From an uncultured Holophaga sp. (lineage in GTDB: Bacteria > Acidobacteriota > Holophagae > Holophagales > Holophagaceae): 64,000 bases of DNA. Positions 7,990-17,342 of this stretch are shown piece by piece. The stretch lies in NCBI RefSeq assembly GCF_963677305.1, contig NZ_OY781925.1, positions 3,562,783 through 3,626,782 of the forward strand, given 5' to 3'. Each line of letters starts with the position of its first letter. The stretch's first letter is position 1. The position numbers were made by a program, and so were the translations under genes. The notes beneath the pieces are model-generated. The model was not told where the DNA came from. It saw only the letters and a program-made list of their open reading frames with translations, and ran no database searches.

Positions 7990-9042
7990 TTGTCCCTGCC
8001 CGCCCTGCTCACCAGCCTGCTCCTCCTTGCAGACCCCACCACCCCGGCGGTGCTGGGAGCCTCCCGCCCGGGCTGGATCGAGGTGCTACCCCAGGCGCCG
8101 CGGCGCCTCTTCGCCCTGGGGACTGCGGACCTGCCCCTCGGAGTCCCGGAGGGCCGCGCCCTGGCCCAGGCTTCTGACCGGGCGCGCCTGGAGCTCATCG
8201 CCCGGCTGAAGGTGAGTGTGCGGGGCGAGACCAGCAGCACCACCCGGACCACTCAGGCCGGGTCAGGTGGCCGCTCCTATGGCTATGGGGACCGCACCAG
8301 CCGCGACACGGTCCAGGTCCTGGTCAAGGCCGATGACATCCCCGGACTCGCCATCGAGAGTACCTTCGTCGACACCCAGGCAAGGACAGCCTATGCCCTT
8401 GCAACGCTGGACCTGGACCGCGCCACCGAGGCCCTCCAGGTCAGGCTGGGCGGCCTGGAGGCCGAGCGCAGGGCCCTGGAGCCGCAGCGGACCCGCCAGG
8501 CCCGCTGGCGCCTCCGCGGGCTCGTGTCAGAGCTGCAGACCCTCCGCGAACTCAGCTCCACCCTCTCCATGGAGGGACTCCAGACCCGCACCCTGGCCGA
8601 GGAGCTGAAGGCATCAGAGCAGCTCTCTCGTCTGGAGTCGGCCCAGCTCCCCCCCATCGCTCCCGGACACTGCACCCTCGGGATCCGCAGCAACATCCAA
8701 CTCTCCCCGGGCCTGGAGGGGCTCCTTCGGGAGAGGGTGACCGCCGCCGGCCTCAAATGCCGGGATCAGGCACCCGACTTCCGCCTCGAGCTGCGCTTCG
8801 GGGGCGGTTCCCAAGGGCCCGCCCTCATCTTTGCCGAACCGCGTTTCACCGGCACCCTTGTCTACCGACTGGAGGCAGAACTGAGCATCGTCGCTGCCGA
8901 TGGTCTCGTCCTGGCCAAGGCAGTCTCCATTTCACTCAAGCAGGAGGGCAGCCCCGAGGGGATGATGGAGGCCTTCCTGCATCATCTGGACCGACGCTGG
9001 CCCATGCTGAGGGACCAGCTCATGGCGGAACTCGGGGACTAG
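7990..9042 (+). CDS. LPP20-like exported protein of unknown function
   Basis: No specific function is recognised. The 350-residue product begins with a short hydrophobic stretch that can serve as a signal sequence, then a region resembling LPP20-type envelope proteins (WIEVLP, FALGTADL, repeated ALAQASDRARLELIARLKV, a Ser/Thr-rich turn, VQVLVKADDIPGLAI). The middle (about 140-220) is rich in Arg, Glu and Leu and probably helical. A beta-rich C-terminal part follows. Translation seems to start at TTG 7990 behind GGAGG spaced 5 bases. It is preceded by an AT-rich 70-base gap after copA that probably holds its promoter. Confidence 0.6.
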   Translation: MSLPALLTSLLLLADPTTPAVLGASRPGWIEVLPQAPRRLFALGTADLPLGVPEGRALAQASDRARLELIARLKVSVRGETSSTTRTTQAGSGGRSYGYGDRTSRDTVQVLVKADDIPGLAIESTFVDTQARTAYALATLDLDRATEALQVRLGGLEAERRALEPQRTRQARWRLRGLVSELQTLRELSSTLSMEGLQTRTLAEELKASEQLSRLESAQLPPIAPGHCTLGIRSNIQLSPGLEGLLRERVTAAGLKCRDQAPDFRLELRFGGGSQGPALIFAEPRFTGTLVYRLEAELSIVAADGLVLAKAVSISLKQEGSPEGMMEAFLHHLDRRWPMLRDQLMAELGD

Positions 9043-9046
9043 GAGT

Positions 9047-9811
9047 CTAGAATCTCCGCTGGAAGGACTCACAGCAATTCCGGAGGGCCCTGGCCAAGCT
9101 CTCACGGTTCGGTCCGAAACGGCGGGTGGGCACCAGGATGGAGACGGCGGCCATCTCCCCCTCGCAGCCCTGCACTGCCATGCCAAGAGAACATATACCC
9201 ATGATGTTCTCCTCCTGGTCGAAAGCGACGCCCCCTGTCCGGATGTCCTCGAACTCCCTGCAGAGCCCCCCCCAGTCAGTCTGCGTGTGCCGGGTCAGGG
9301 GTGCCAGGGGCATTTGCTGACGCATAGCCTCCAGTTCGGCTGCAGGCATGGATGCCAGCATGGCCTTTCCGATGGCCGTCGCATGGAGGGGCAGCGAACT
9401 GCCCACGGCACTGGTGACCCGGAGCGTATGAACCCCATGGATCTGAGCGACCACCACAGCCTTGCCGTGGGAGAGGATGCAGAGCTCCACGGTCTCACCG
9501 GTCTCACCCGCCAAGCCCACCAGGAAGGGCTGGGCCATCTTGACCAGATCGAAGGGGCGCACGGAATCCGCCAGGAGGGTCAGGGCCGGCCCGAGACGGA
9601 AGCCGCTCTTGGCCGAAGCGGCGATGACAAGGTTGGCCTCCTCCAGGGTCCTCACGATCCTCTGCACCGTGGAGCGGGGCAGGTTCATGATCTGGGCAAG
9701 GGCAGCCAGGGTGAGTCCGTCCGGATGTCTCCCCAGGACGAAGAGGAGATCCGCAGCCCGGGCGACCACCTGGATGACCGTACCGCCGGATTTGTCCGAA
9801 ACCTGGGACAT
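9047..9811 (-). CDS. IclR-family transcriptional regulator
   Basis: A 254-residue regulator with an N-terminal winged helix (about 12-75, including LTLAALAQIMNLPRSTVQRIVRTL) and a C-terminal GAF-like ligand domain (about 85-250) with VGSSLPLHATAIGKAML, the IclR hallmark. These proteins usually control catabolic genes and sense small organic acids or aromatics. The target is not evident: its neighbours are an LPP20-like gene (convergent, 4-base gap) and an XRE regulator. No operator was assigned. Confidence 0.9.
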   Translation of the reverse strand: MSQVSDKSGGTVIQVVARAADLLFVLGRHPDGLTLAALAQIMNLPRSTVQRIVRTLEEANLVIAASAKSGFRLGPALTLLADSVRPFDLVKMAQPFLVGLAGETGETVELCILSHGKAVVVAQIHGVHTLRVTSAVGSSLPLHATAIGKAMLASMPAAELEAMRQQMPLAPLTRHTQTDWGGLCREFEDIRTGGVAFDQEENIMGICSLGMAVQGCEGEMAAVSILVPTRRFGPNRESLARALRNCCESFQRRF

Positions 9812-9882
9812 CGCGCCATTTCCCTTGTAAGTGAACCAGAGGTTTGAGAAGAAGATGACAGAGTTTCCGGTGCCTGAGGCTC

Positions 9883-9915
9883 CGAAAAAGGAAAAGCCCT
9901 GCGGAGACAGGGCTT
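9883..9915 (-). terminator. Factor-independent terminator of the XRE gene
   Basis: Read on the minus strand, the stem AAGCCCTG / CAGGGCTT (9894-9901 and 9908-9915) with a six-base loop is followed by a T-rich tract (complement of 9883-9895). It lies 20 bases after the XRE gene stop. Confidence 0.8.
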
Positions 9916-9935
9916 CCGAAGGCTCCAGGAGAGCC

Positions 9936-10397
9936 CTATTCCATCACGACCCAGACGCGGCGGCCGTCCTTGACCCCCTGGACGAGCACCATCATGGCCT
10001 CGGAGAGCTGCTTGCTCTTGGAGGAGCCGTCCTTCAGGTCGACGATGGAGATGACATCCTCCTCCTTGATCGGGGGGAGGGCAACGCTGCGGGGGATCTC
10101 ACCGCGGGTGGGCTTGGCATTGGGGTCCATCTTGGAGGGAGGATCGGGCACCACAAAGCCGTCACCCTTCTCAAGGGCATCCACACTGGTACGGAAGAGC
10201 GCGGCCAGAGCCACCATGGCCGATCCGGAGGGCACGATCTTGTCGCGCTCCCAGAAGGAGATGGAGGCCTGATCCACCCGGAGCGCCTCGGCCATCTCCT
10301 CCTGGGACCAGCGCCAAGTCACCCGGACGGCCTTGATCCGGCCTCCCAGGCTGTCAAGAGAGATGGGATTTTCAGGACTGGATTCAGCGCGTCTCAA
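9936..10397 (-). CDS. XRE-family helix-turn-helix regulator
   Basis: An N-terminal Cro/CI-type helix-turn-helix (about residues 15-75: WSQEEMAEALRVDQASISFWERDKIVPS) is followed by a linker and a small C-terminal part ending in a beta-rich VIVDL-like segment and VWVVME. The start chosen is TTG 10397 because AGGAGG sits 6 bases upstream; an alternative in-frame TTG at 10445 lacks a ribosome-binding site. The function of the ~80-residue C-terminal half is not recognised. Three TGTCG-containing repeats upstream suggest autoregulation. It ends in a good terminator, so it is probably monocistronic. Confidence 0.8.
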   Translation of the reverse strand: MRRAESSPENPISLDSLGGRIKAVRVTWRWSQEEMAEALRVDQASISFWERDKIVPSGSAMVALAALFRTSVDALEKGDGFVVPDPPSKMDPNAKPTRGEIPRSVALPPIKEEDVISIVDLKDGSSKSKQLSEAMMVLVQGVKDGRRVWVVME

Positions 10398-10415
10398 GGG
10401 GAACCTCCTGTATGA

Positions 10416-10481
10416 AGAATGCGACAACACAGGGAAAATTTGCAATCACTAAATCATGTTCATTACGACATTCATACGACA
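10416..10481 (-). promoter_or_regulatory. TGTCG repeats upstream of the XRE gene
   Basis: On the minus strand three related words occur in the leader: TGTCGTATGAA (10471-10481), TGTCGTAATGAA (10459-10470, directly abutting the first) and TGTCGCATTC (10417-10426). Repeated half-sites placed 20-85 bases before the start of a small XRE regulator are typical of autoregulatory operators, but binding is inferred only. Confidence 0.4.
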
Positions 10482-10551
10482 GGTTTTTATAAAAGCCGAC
10501 AATAGGCCAGCTCCACCAGGCCTACAAAAAGGGCCCACGGCAATGAGCAGT

Positions 10552-10590
10552 ATAGGCATTTTACAGGCCAAGGCCTGTAATCATGCCTAT
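10552..10590. repeat. Two-tier perfect palindrome in an otherwise gene-free gap
   Basis: The 359-base gap 10398-10756 holds no gene that I can support. Within it, ATAGGCAT (10552-10559) pairs with ATGCCTAT (10583-10590), and inside that TACAGGCC (10562-10569) pairs with GGCCTGTA (10572-10579), leaving an AA loop and small asymmetric spacers. A further TTTCATGAAA palindrome abuts it. There is no T-run, so it is unlikely to be a simple terminator for the convergent metF-like gene; a protein-binding site or a miniature repeat remnant are alternatives. Confidence 0.6.
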
Positions 10591-10756
10591 TTTCATGAAA
10601 GCGCCAACCCCACACCCCCCGTGCTTTCATGATCCCAACCACGGGGGGATGCAAAAATGGCCCCTCGGTCCACCTCAAGCCGCCAGGCCCATTCATACTA
10701 ATGACCTGCCAAGCATGAACGCTCCACCAGGCCGCCAGAAGGCTCCCCCGGACAGT

Positions 10757-12541
10757 TCAACGGGAGAGACGGACCGCCTCCAGGATCCGCAGCACCAGAT
10801 CCACCTTGTTGAAGGGGGTCATGAAGTAGAAACCGTCCACCTGGGGCATGAGTTCCCGGGCCACCTCCACCGCCAGCGCCACCCCCACCGACTCCGCCTC
10901 CTCCCTGGACATCCCCGGATGGAAGCGGTCGATGAACTCCTGGGGCACCTGGATGCCGGGCATCTCATTGTTGAGGAACTGGGCGTTGCGGTAGCTCACC
11001 AGCGGGAGGATGCCCCCCAGGATCTTCACCCCCTTCGGGCGCGGCATGGCCGCCAGGTAGTCGATGACCTCCCGGCTGTAGATCGGCTGGGTCAGGAAGA
11101 GGCTGGCCCCCCGTTGGACTTTGGTCACCATACGGGCCACCTCAGCCTCCCGCCGCGCCGCATTGAGGTTCAGGGCTCCCCCGATGAGGAAGGGGGAGGC
11201 AAGGAAGGGCCCCGCATTCAGCTCAGACAGGAACTCAATGAGGCGGAAGGAGTTGAGATTGAAGACCGCCTTGATCTCAGCCCGGTCCCCGGCTGGGATG
11301 GCATCTCCGGTCACCGCCAGGATATTCCTCAGTCCCTCCATGTGGGCCGCGAGGAAACCGGACTTGAGGGCATTCAAGTTCTTGTCGCGGCAGCAGACAT
11401 GGGGCATGGCCTGGATCCCCGCCTCCCTCTGGATGCGTGCCGCCATCACCAGGGAGTCCAGACGCGCCCGGGCCATGGGCGAGTCGGCCACCGTCACCAG
11501 GTCCACCCCCGCCTCCCGGCAGCGCCGGGCCCCCGCCAGGATCCTGGAGGCATCCGCATCAAAGGGGGGGTCCAGCTCCACAGCGACCACGAAATCGCCC
11601 CTCTGGAGCTTCTCGGCAAAGGGATTGGGTTCATGCGGAGGTGGGATCGGATGGGCCTCCTGCGGCCGACTGGGGGAAAGCTCCAGCTCGGCCTGCCCCA
11701 TAAGCCCGGCGAGGGCGCGGATGTGTTCCGGAGTCGAACCGCAGCAGCCCCCCAGGATCCGGGCCCCCAGACGGTGGATCTCCCGCATCCGCTCGGCGAA
11801 GTACGCAGGATTGGGGCGGTAGATGGTCCGCTCGTTCTCCACTTCGGGATACCCGGCATTGGGCATCACCGAGACCAGGTCATCCCCCAACTCCAGGCGC
11901 TGGATGGTCCGCAAGAGATGGGTGGGCCCGATCCCGCAGTTGAAGCCGTAGCCATCCAGGGTCCCCAGGGCCTTCAGGTCCCGCACCAGCTTCCCGTTGG
12001 GCACCCCCGTGCGGCTCAGCCCCTCCGGGGTGGTGGCGAACTGGGCCAGGATGAAGGCCCCAGGAGCCCGCCGCCGAAGATAGGCGGCCGCCCCCGACAG
12101 CTGCTCGGGACTGCTGAAGGTCTCGAAGATGAAGCACTCCACCCCCTCCTCGAGGAGCGTATCCACTGCGAAACGGTAGTCCTCCTGCACATCCTTGAGC
12201 GTCCCGTCAGGGCCCAGGGTGGGGATGGGCCCGATGCTGGCGGCCACCAGGACCCCGCTGTCCCCGGCCACCCTCCGAGCGATGGTCACACCCGCCCGGA
12301 GGATCCTGCTGACCTCCTCCCGATCCGCCCCCAGGGCGGGACAACTGGCCCCGAAGGTGTTGGTGCGGATGAGCCTGGCCCCGGCCTCGATGTACTCCCG
12401 GTGGATCCGCTCGATGAGCCAGGGACGCTCCAGGTTCGCCCGCTCGACCGCCCCGCTGTCCTCCCCGGTGATCTGGGCAAAGTAGGTGCCCATGGCCCCA
12501 TCGGCGATCAGAAAAGGCTCGGCGCCCAGGATCCTATGCAT
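10757..12541 (-). CDS. Homocysteine S-methyltransferase / methylenetetrahydrofolate reductase fusion
   Basis: A 594-residue bifunctional protein of the YitJ type. Residues ~1-290 form a homocysteine-binding barrel with the zinc cysteines C202 (GFNCG) and C266-C267 (GGCCGSTPEH). Residues ~300-594 form a MetF-type flavoprotein barrel (VELDPPFDAD, VTVADSP, AVTGD, KVQRGASLFLTQPIY). It can link methylene-THF reduction to methyl group transfer to homocysteine, or serve the methyl branch of acetogenesis. GGAGAGGAGC lies before the ATG. No SAM riboswitch is visible in its leader. A long antisense open frame opposite it is a by-product of GC-rich codon bias. Confidence 0.92.
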   Translation of the reverse strand: MHRILGAEPFLIADGAMGTYFAQITGEDSGAVERANLERPWLIERIHREYIEAGARLIRTNTFGASCPALGADREEVSRILRAGVTIARRVAGDSGVLVAASIGPIPTLGPDGTLKDVQEDYRFAVDTLLEEGVECFIFETFSSPEQLSGAAAYLRRRAPGAFILAQFATTPEGLSRTGVPNGKLVRDLKALGTLDGYGFNCGIGPTHLLRTIQRLELGDDLVSVMPNAGYPEVENERTIYRPNPAYFAERMREIHRLGARILGGCCGSTPEHIRALAGLMGQAELELSPSRPQEAHPIPPPHEPNPFAEKLQRGDFVVAVELDPPFDADASRILAGARRCREAGVDLVTVADSPMARARLDSLVMAARIQREAGIQAMPHVCCRDKNLNALKSGFLAAHMEGLRNILAVTGDAIPAGDRAEIKAVFNLNSFRLIEFLSELNAGPFLASPFLIGGALNLNAARREAEVARMVTKVQRGASLFLTQPIYSREVIDYLAAMPRPKGVKILGGILPLVSYRNAQFLNNEMPGIQVPQEFIDRFHPGMSREEAESVGVALAVEVARELMPQVDGFYFMTPFNKVDLVLRILEAVRLSR

Positions 12542-12663
12542 GATGCTCCTCTCCCCCCCCTGGAGGCCCTGGAGCAGTCTAGCTCCGGCCGACCGGCGAA
12601 CTGGTCAGACAAGGCTCTTGCCGCCCAGGGCCTGACCATGGAACCCTGAGAGGAAACCCCGTT

Positions 12664-12725
12664 CAGGTTTATGGGAGGCAGGTCTGAATCCTGCGCTGCC
12701 CCGCAACGGTAGGCACCACGGCACC
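12664..12725 (+). pseudogene. Truncated cobalamin riboswitch relic
   Basis: This stretch aligns without gaps to 13284-13345 of the intact riboswitch, with about 52 of 62 bases identical by hand alignment, including the invariant core CTGCCCCGCAACGGTAGGCA. The downstream half of the aptamer (GCCACTG and the B12 box) is missing: the sequence passes directly into a fragment of a btuB-like gene. It should therefore not fold into a working cobalamin sensor. Confidence 0.85.
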
Positions 12726-13211
12726 TTCACCGACCGACGCTCCTCACGGCTCACAGGCAAGGGGGGCATCAACCGGACCCTCCCGGCGGGCTTCCGGATC
12801 CAGTCAGCCGAGTTCTCCGGGGGGTATGAAGCTGCCGCCTGGGGGCTGACGGGGTTCTACCGGAATCAGGAAAGCAGGGACACGAGTCAGTCGAAGGCCC
12901 AGCAGCTCACCTCCAATGCGGTGATCCGCCACTCCGGGGCCATCAATGTCGTGGCCGAGGCAGGCCTGCGGGGACACCAGCCTCTCCCCTCCGAACAGCT
13001 GCTCCGCTGGAGCCCGGATGTTCTCGTCGGGGACCGAGACGCGGACCTGGAGCAGATTCTGCCCCAGAAGCCCCCCTACAAGTCTCTGCCTGCACTTCGC
13101 TACGGCCGTCTGGTCCTCATCCCCCACCCCCTCCTGCCCAACACCACCCACATGCCGGTGGAGGGTTACGAGTGGCTGACAAAGGCACTTCATCCAGAAC
13201 GATTCAAATAG
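12726..13211 (+). pseudogene. Fossil btuB-btuF segment with internal deletions
   Basis: Three pieces of the neighbouring operon occur here in the right order but fused: 12726-12796 matches btuB around 14743-14812; about 12797-12925 matches btuB around 15083-15210; and 12926-13211 matches the btuF 3' end (16075-16368), ending in the equivalent of ALHPERFK against ALHPERFR. The last piece still encodes about 95 residues in frame from a GTG at 12921 but has no ribosome-binding site, signal peptide or N-terminal lobe. The similarity is clear but not recent. This is a decayed duplicate, not a functional gene. Confidence 0.85.
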
Positions 13212-13275
13212 TTAAAACATCTGGTCTGATCAATCCTTGCCCTGCCCCGCCAGCCATGGGATGCTGTTTCCCACA

Positions 13276-13445
13276 AACCTGTGCTGGTTTACGGGAAACA
13301 GGTCAGATGCCTGTGCTGCCCCGCAACGGTAGGCACCCCGGCACTGCCGGGAGACCAAGCCGGTGCCACTGGGATCCTGATCCCGGGAAGGTGCCGGGGA
13401 CCCCCTGGGGTCTGTCGCGTGCAAGTCCGGAGACCGGACCGGCAT
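13276..13445 (+). promoter_or_regulatory. Cobalamin (adenosylcobalamin) riboswitch
   Basis: The leader of btuB contains the conserved elements of a B12 aptamer in order: GCTGCCCCGCAACGG core (13315-13329), GCCACTG (13365-13371) and the B12 box AGTCCGGAGACCGGACC (13424-13440), with paired GC-rich arms between. It lies 85 bases before the btuB start, where ligand binding would repress expression by sequestering the ribosome-binding site or terminating transcription. It should control the whole btuBFCD unit. Confidence 0.93.
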
Positions 13446-13529
13446 TCACCCAAACCCGCCGCGGGAGCGGGAGAGGTCCGGCCTTCCGGCCCCTTCTCTG
13501 CCCGGCGAATCCATGCGTGGAGGCATGAG

Positions 13530-15536
13530 ATGGGACCCACCCGTATTGCACTGCTGCTCGCCCTGGGCGCGAGCCTGATGGGGGCCACCACGGCCACCGA
13601 GGGGGAAGCCCCGAAACCCGCCGCCGAAGCCGGTGCCACCGTGACGGTGACCGCCGAATCCAGCCCGGTGGAGCTGAGGAAGACCCCCAACCCCGTCACC
13701 GTCGTCACCGCGGAGAAGCTGAGCCAGATCGGGGCGGACAACCTCTCGGACTTGCTGCAGGCCGTCTTCCCCGGCCAGGTGAGCCGCACCGGCGGCATCG
13801 GCGCCACCTCATCCTTCATGCTGGGGGGCGCCCGACCCCAGGATGTGGCCGTAACGGTGGACGGGATCCGGGTCAATGACGCCTCAGGGCTGGTGGGCGC
13901 CAATGCCAGCCTGATCAATCTCACGGGAATCGATCGGGCCGAGATCCAGCAGGGTCCCTGTTCCGCCCGCTCCGGCACCAGCGCCATGGGCGGAACGGTC
14001 GCCCTCTACTCCACCGGCTCCACCCCTCCGGGCTTTGCCGGGGATCTCCGCCTGAAAGGCGGAACCTCGGGCATCGTGGGCAGCACCTTCGCGCCAGCCT
14101 ACGGATGGGGCAGCGGCTGGGCCAGAGCCTCGGTGGATCTCCAGCAGCAGGACTCTTCCCTGGAGTCCCAGCTCCGCTACCGCTCCACGGGCGTCTTCCT
14201 GGGCGGCGGTCAGCAACTGGGGGACTGGGGACTGGCGACCCTCTCCTACCGGAATGCCTATACCGCGACCCCCATCCCAATCGTCTATGCCTCCTACGGC
14301 ACCACAGCCTACAGCTCCTCCGACTACGACGAGACACGGGAGACCCGATCCCGCGACCAGGTGCTGAGCGCCTCCCTGCAGGCCGTGCTCTCGCCCACCC
14401 TCAAGGGTGCCATCACCCTGGGGGGCCATGAGCTCAACCGCGTGGAGCCCGGGATGTACACCGGGGCCGCCCCCGTCCCCTACTTCAGCCGCAACAAGCA
14501 GGCCAGCGCCAGCCTGACCTGGGACCCCGCCAGACAGCTCTCCCTGAATCTCGGGGCCGAGGTGATGAATGCCACGGCCAAGGCGCCGGACCTCGATGGG
14601 ACCGCCATTCTGGTGGGCAAGGACGACCACTTCGCCCTCAGTGGCGAGGCCCAGGTGGAGGCCACCTCCTTCCTCCGCTTGGTGGGGACGGTGCGCTGGG
14701 AGCACGACACCCAAAACCTGCCCCTGGACTCCGCCGGCAGCACGGCCGACCGCGGTTCCTCCCAGTACACCGGCAAGGGGGGCATCAACCTCACCCTCCC
14801 AGGCGGCTTCCGCCTCTACAGCTCCGCGGGGTGGGGCTTCAGCAACCCCCAGCTCTACCACTCCATCTTCAACGCCCGCTACGGCGGCGACGCCCTGGAT
14901 AACGAGAAGAGCAAATTCATCGAGGCAGGACTGGGCTGGGAGCAGGGCCCATGGAAGGCCAAGCTGGAGCTTTTCCGTACCCTGTTCTCCAGCCTGGTCT
15001 ACTACGACAGCAATGGCGGGGTACCCATCGCCTCCTGGGGAGGCTACGACTCCGGCATCTACCGCAACGGCAAGGGCATCCGCATCCAGTCAGCCCAGAT
15101 CAGCGGGGGCTATGAGACGAAACACTGCGGCCTGACCGGCTTCTACCGGAACCAGGAGGCCCGGGACACCAGCGTGACAGAGGACCAGCAGCTCAGTTCC
15201 TCCTCCGTGATCCGGCGTCCCTTCCAATCCCTGGGACTCAGCACCTTCTGCGTGCTCGGCGAGGTCCGCCTGGACGCGCGCTGGTCCTGGACGGGTTCGC
15301 AGTATGAGAACGGCTTCGCCTTCCGCACCCACTATAACGACCTCAGCCTGGCCGCCACCTGGGCCATCCAGGAGCACCTCTCCGTCACCCTCCGCGGCGA
15401 CAACCTGATGCAGCCCTACACCAACCGGGAGGCTTGGCTCTCCAGGGTGAACGACTTCCGCAATGACGGCTCCCAGGTCTACGGCTATCCCGCCCAGGCT
15501 CCCAGCGCCTCGGCAGAACTGCGCTACCGTTTCTAG
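13530..15536 (+). CDS. btuB: TonB-dependent outer-membrane corrinoid receptor
   Basis: A 668-residue TonB-dependent receptor: signal peptide (about 1-22), a TonB-box-like segment (GATVTVTA), plug domain (about 45-160, with LLQAVFPGQVSRTGG and FMLGGARPQDVAVTVDGIRVND) and a ~500-residue 22-strand barrel ending in the aromatic residue F (AELRYRF). Corrinoid specificity is inferred from the upstream cobalamin riboswitch and the following btuFCD genes. The start at 13530 has GGAGG spaced 6 bases away; the open frame upstream covers the riboswitch and is not coding. Its stop lies 2 bases before the btuF start. Confidence 0.92.
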   Translation: MGPTRIALLLALGASLMGATTATEGEAPKPAAEAGATVTVTAESSPVELRKTPNPVTVVTAEKLSQIGADNLSDLLQAVFPGQVSRTGGIGATSSFMLGGARPQDVAVTVDGIRVNDASGLVGANASLINLTGIDRAEIQQGPCSARSGTSAMGGTVALYSTGSTPPGFAGDLRLKGGTSGIVGSTFAPAYGWGSGWARASVDLQQQDSSLESQLRYRSTGVFLGGGQQLGDWGLATLSYRNAYTATPIPIVYASYGTTAYSSSDYDETRETRSRDQVLSASLQAVLSPTLKGAITLGGHELNRVEPGMYTGAAPVPYFSRNKQASASLTWDPARQLSLNLGAEVMNATAKAPDLDGTAILVGKDDHFALSGEAQVEATSFLRLVGTVRWEHDTQNLPLDSAGSTADRGSSQYTGKGGINLTLPGGFRLYSSAGWGFSNPQLYHSIFNARYGGDALDNEKSKFIEAGLGWEQGPWKAKLELFRTLFSSLVYYDSNGGVPIASWGGYDSGIYRNGKGIRIQSAQISGGYETKHCGLTGFYRNQEARDTSVTEDQQLSSSSVIRRPFQSLGLSTFCVLGEVRLDARWSWTGSQYENGFAFRTHYNDLSLAATWAIQEHLSVTLRGDNLMQPYTNREAWLSRVNDFRNDGSQVYGYPAQAPSASAELRYRF

Positions 15537-15537
15537 G

Positions 15538-16364
15538 ATGAAAGCACTCGCCTGGCTTCTTCTCCTGGTTCCCGCCCTCCTTTGGGGGCGGGCGCCGGTG
15601 CGGGTGGTGAGCCACACGGTGGGAACGGATGACCTCCTGGTCGCCCTGGCGGATCCCGGGCAGATCGCCGCCCTGAGCCACCTCTCCCGGGACAGCCGCT
15701 TTTCTGTCGGTTCCCGGACCAATGCCCGCTTCCCGGCCATCCGGGACAGCGAGGCGGAGAGCATCCTGAGGTTCAAGCCTGACCTGGTGCTGGTCACCAA
15801 CTACTCCAGGCCGGAGGTGGTGGAACTCCTCAAACGCGCCAAGGTCCCCCTCATGGTCTTCGACCGCTTCGAGTCCCTGGAGGATGCCTACGCCAACCTG
15901 CGCCGCCTCGGCAAGGCGCTCGGGCACCCCGAGCGCGCCGAGACCATCATCCAGCACACCAGAAGCAGAGTGGCCGATCTGGAGCGGCGCCTCGCCGGGG
16001 TGACACCGACCCGGGTAATGGCCGCGGGGCTCTACCCCTTCGTGGCCGGATCCGACACGACCTTCGATGACATCTGCCACCACGCCGGGGCCATCAATGT
16101 CGCCGCCCAGGCGGGCATCCGGGGACACCAGCCCCTGCCCACCGAGCAGGTCCTGCGCTGGAACCCCGATGTCCTCGTGGGCCCCCGTGACGAGGAGCAT
16201 GACCTGGCTGCCATCCTCCGCCAGACGCCCCCCTACAAATACCTCCCGGCCCTGAAGCATGGCCGCCTGGTCCTGCTCCCTGGCTCGCTCCTCAGCAGCA
16301 CGACCCACACCCGGGTGGACGCCTACGAGTGGCTGGCCCGCGCCCTCCACCCCGAGCGCTTCCG

Positions 16365-16368
<4 letters not shown>
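15538..16368 (+). CDS. btuF: Periplasmic corrinoid-binding protein
   Basis: A class III periplasmic binding protein of 276 residues with signal peptide (about 1-18) and two lobes joined by a helix. It begins VRVVSHTVGTDDLLVALADPGQIAAL after the cleavage site and contains LRFKPDLVLVTN and WNPDVLVGPRDEE, all usual for BtuF/FecB-type proteins. It should capture corrinoid after the outer-membrane receptor and deliver it to BtuCD. It is tightly packed between btuB and btuC (4-base overlap with the latter). Its 3' third is also present as a relic at 12926-13211. Confidence 0.9.

Positions 16369-17338
<970 letters not shown>

Positions 17339-17342
<4 letters not shown>

Noticed and set aside
10583..12649. 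Long open frame antisense to the metH/metF fusion
   Set aside because: It exactly mirrors a gene with clear catalytic motifs; its product is Pro/Gly/His/Arg-rich with no family features, as GC-rich codon bias creates.
12542..12663. SAM riboswitch before the metF fusion
   Set aside because: No recognisable SAM aptamer core; only a GC-rich leader with a ribosome-binding site.
12921..13211. A functional small BtuF-like gene
   Set aside because: It lacks the signal peptide, N-terminal lobe and ribosome-binding site, and is joined to fragments of btuB; treated as part of the relic.
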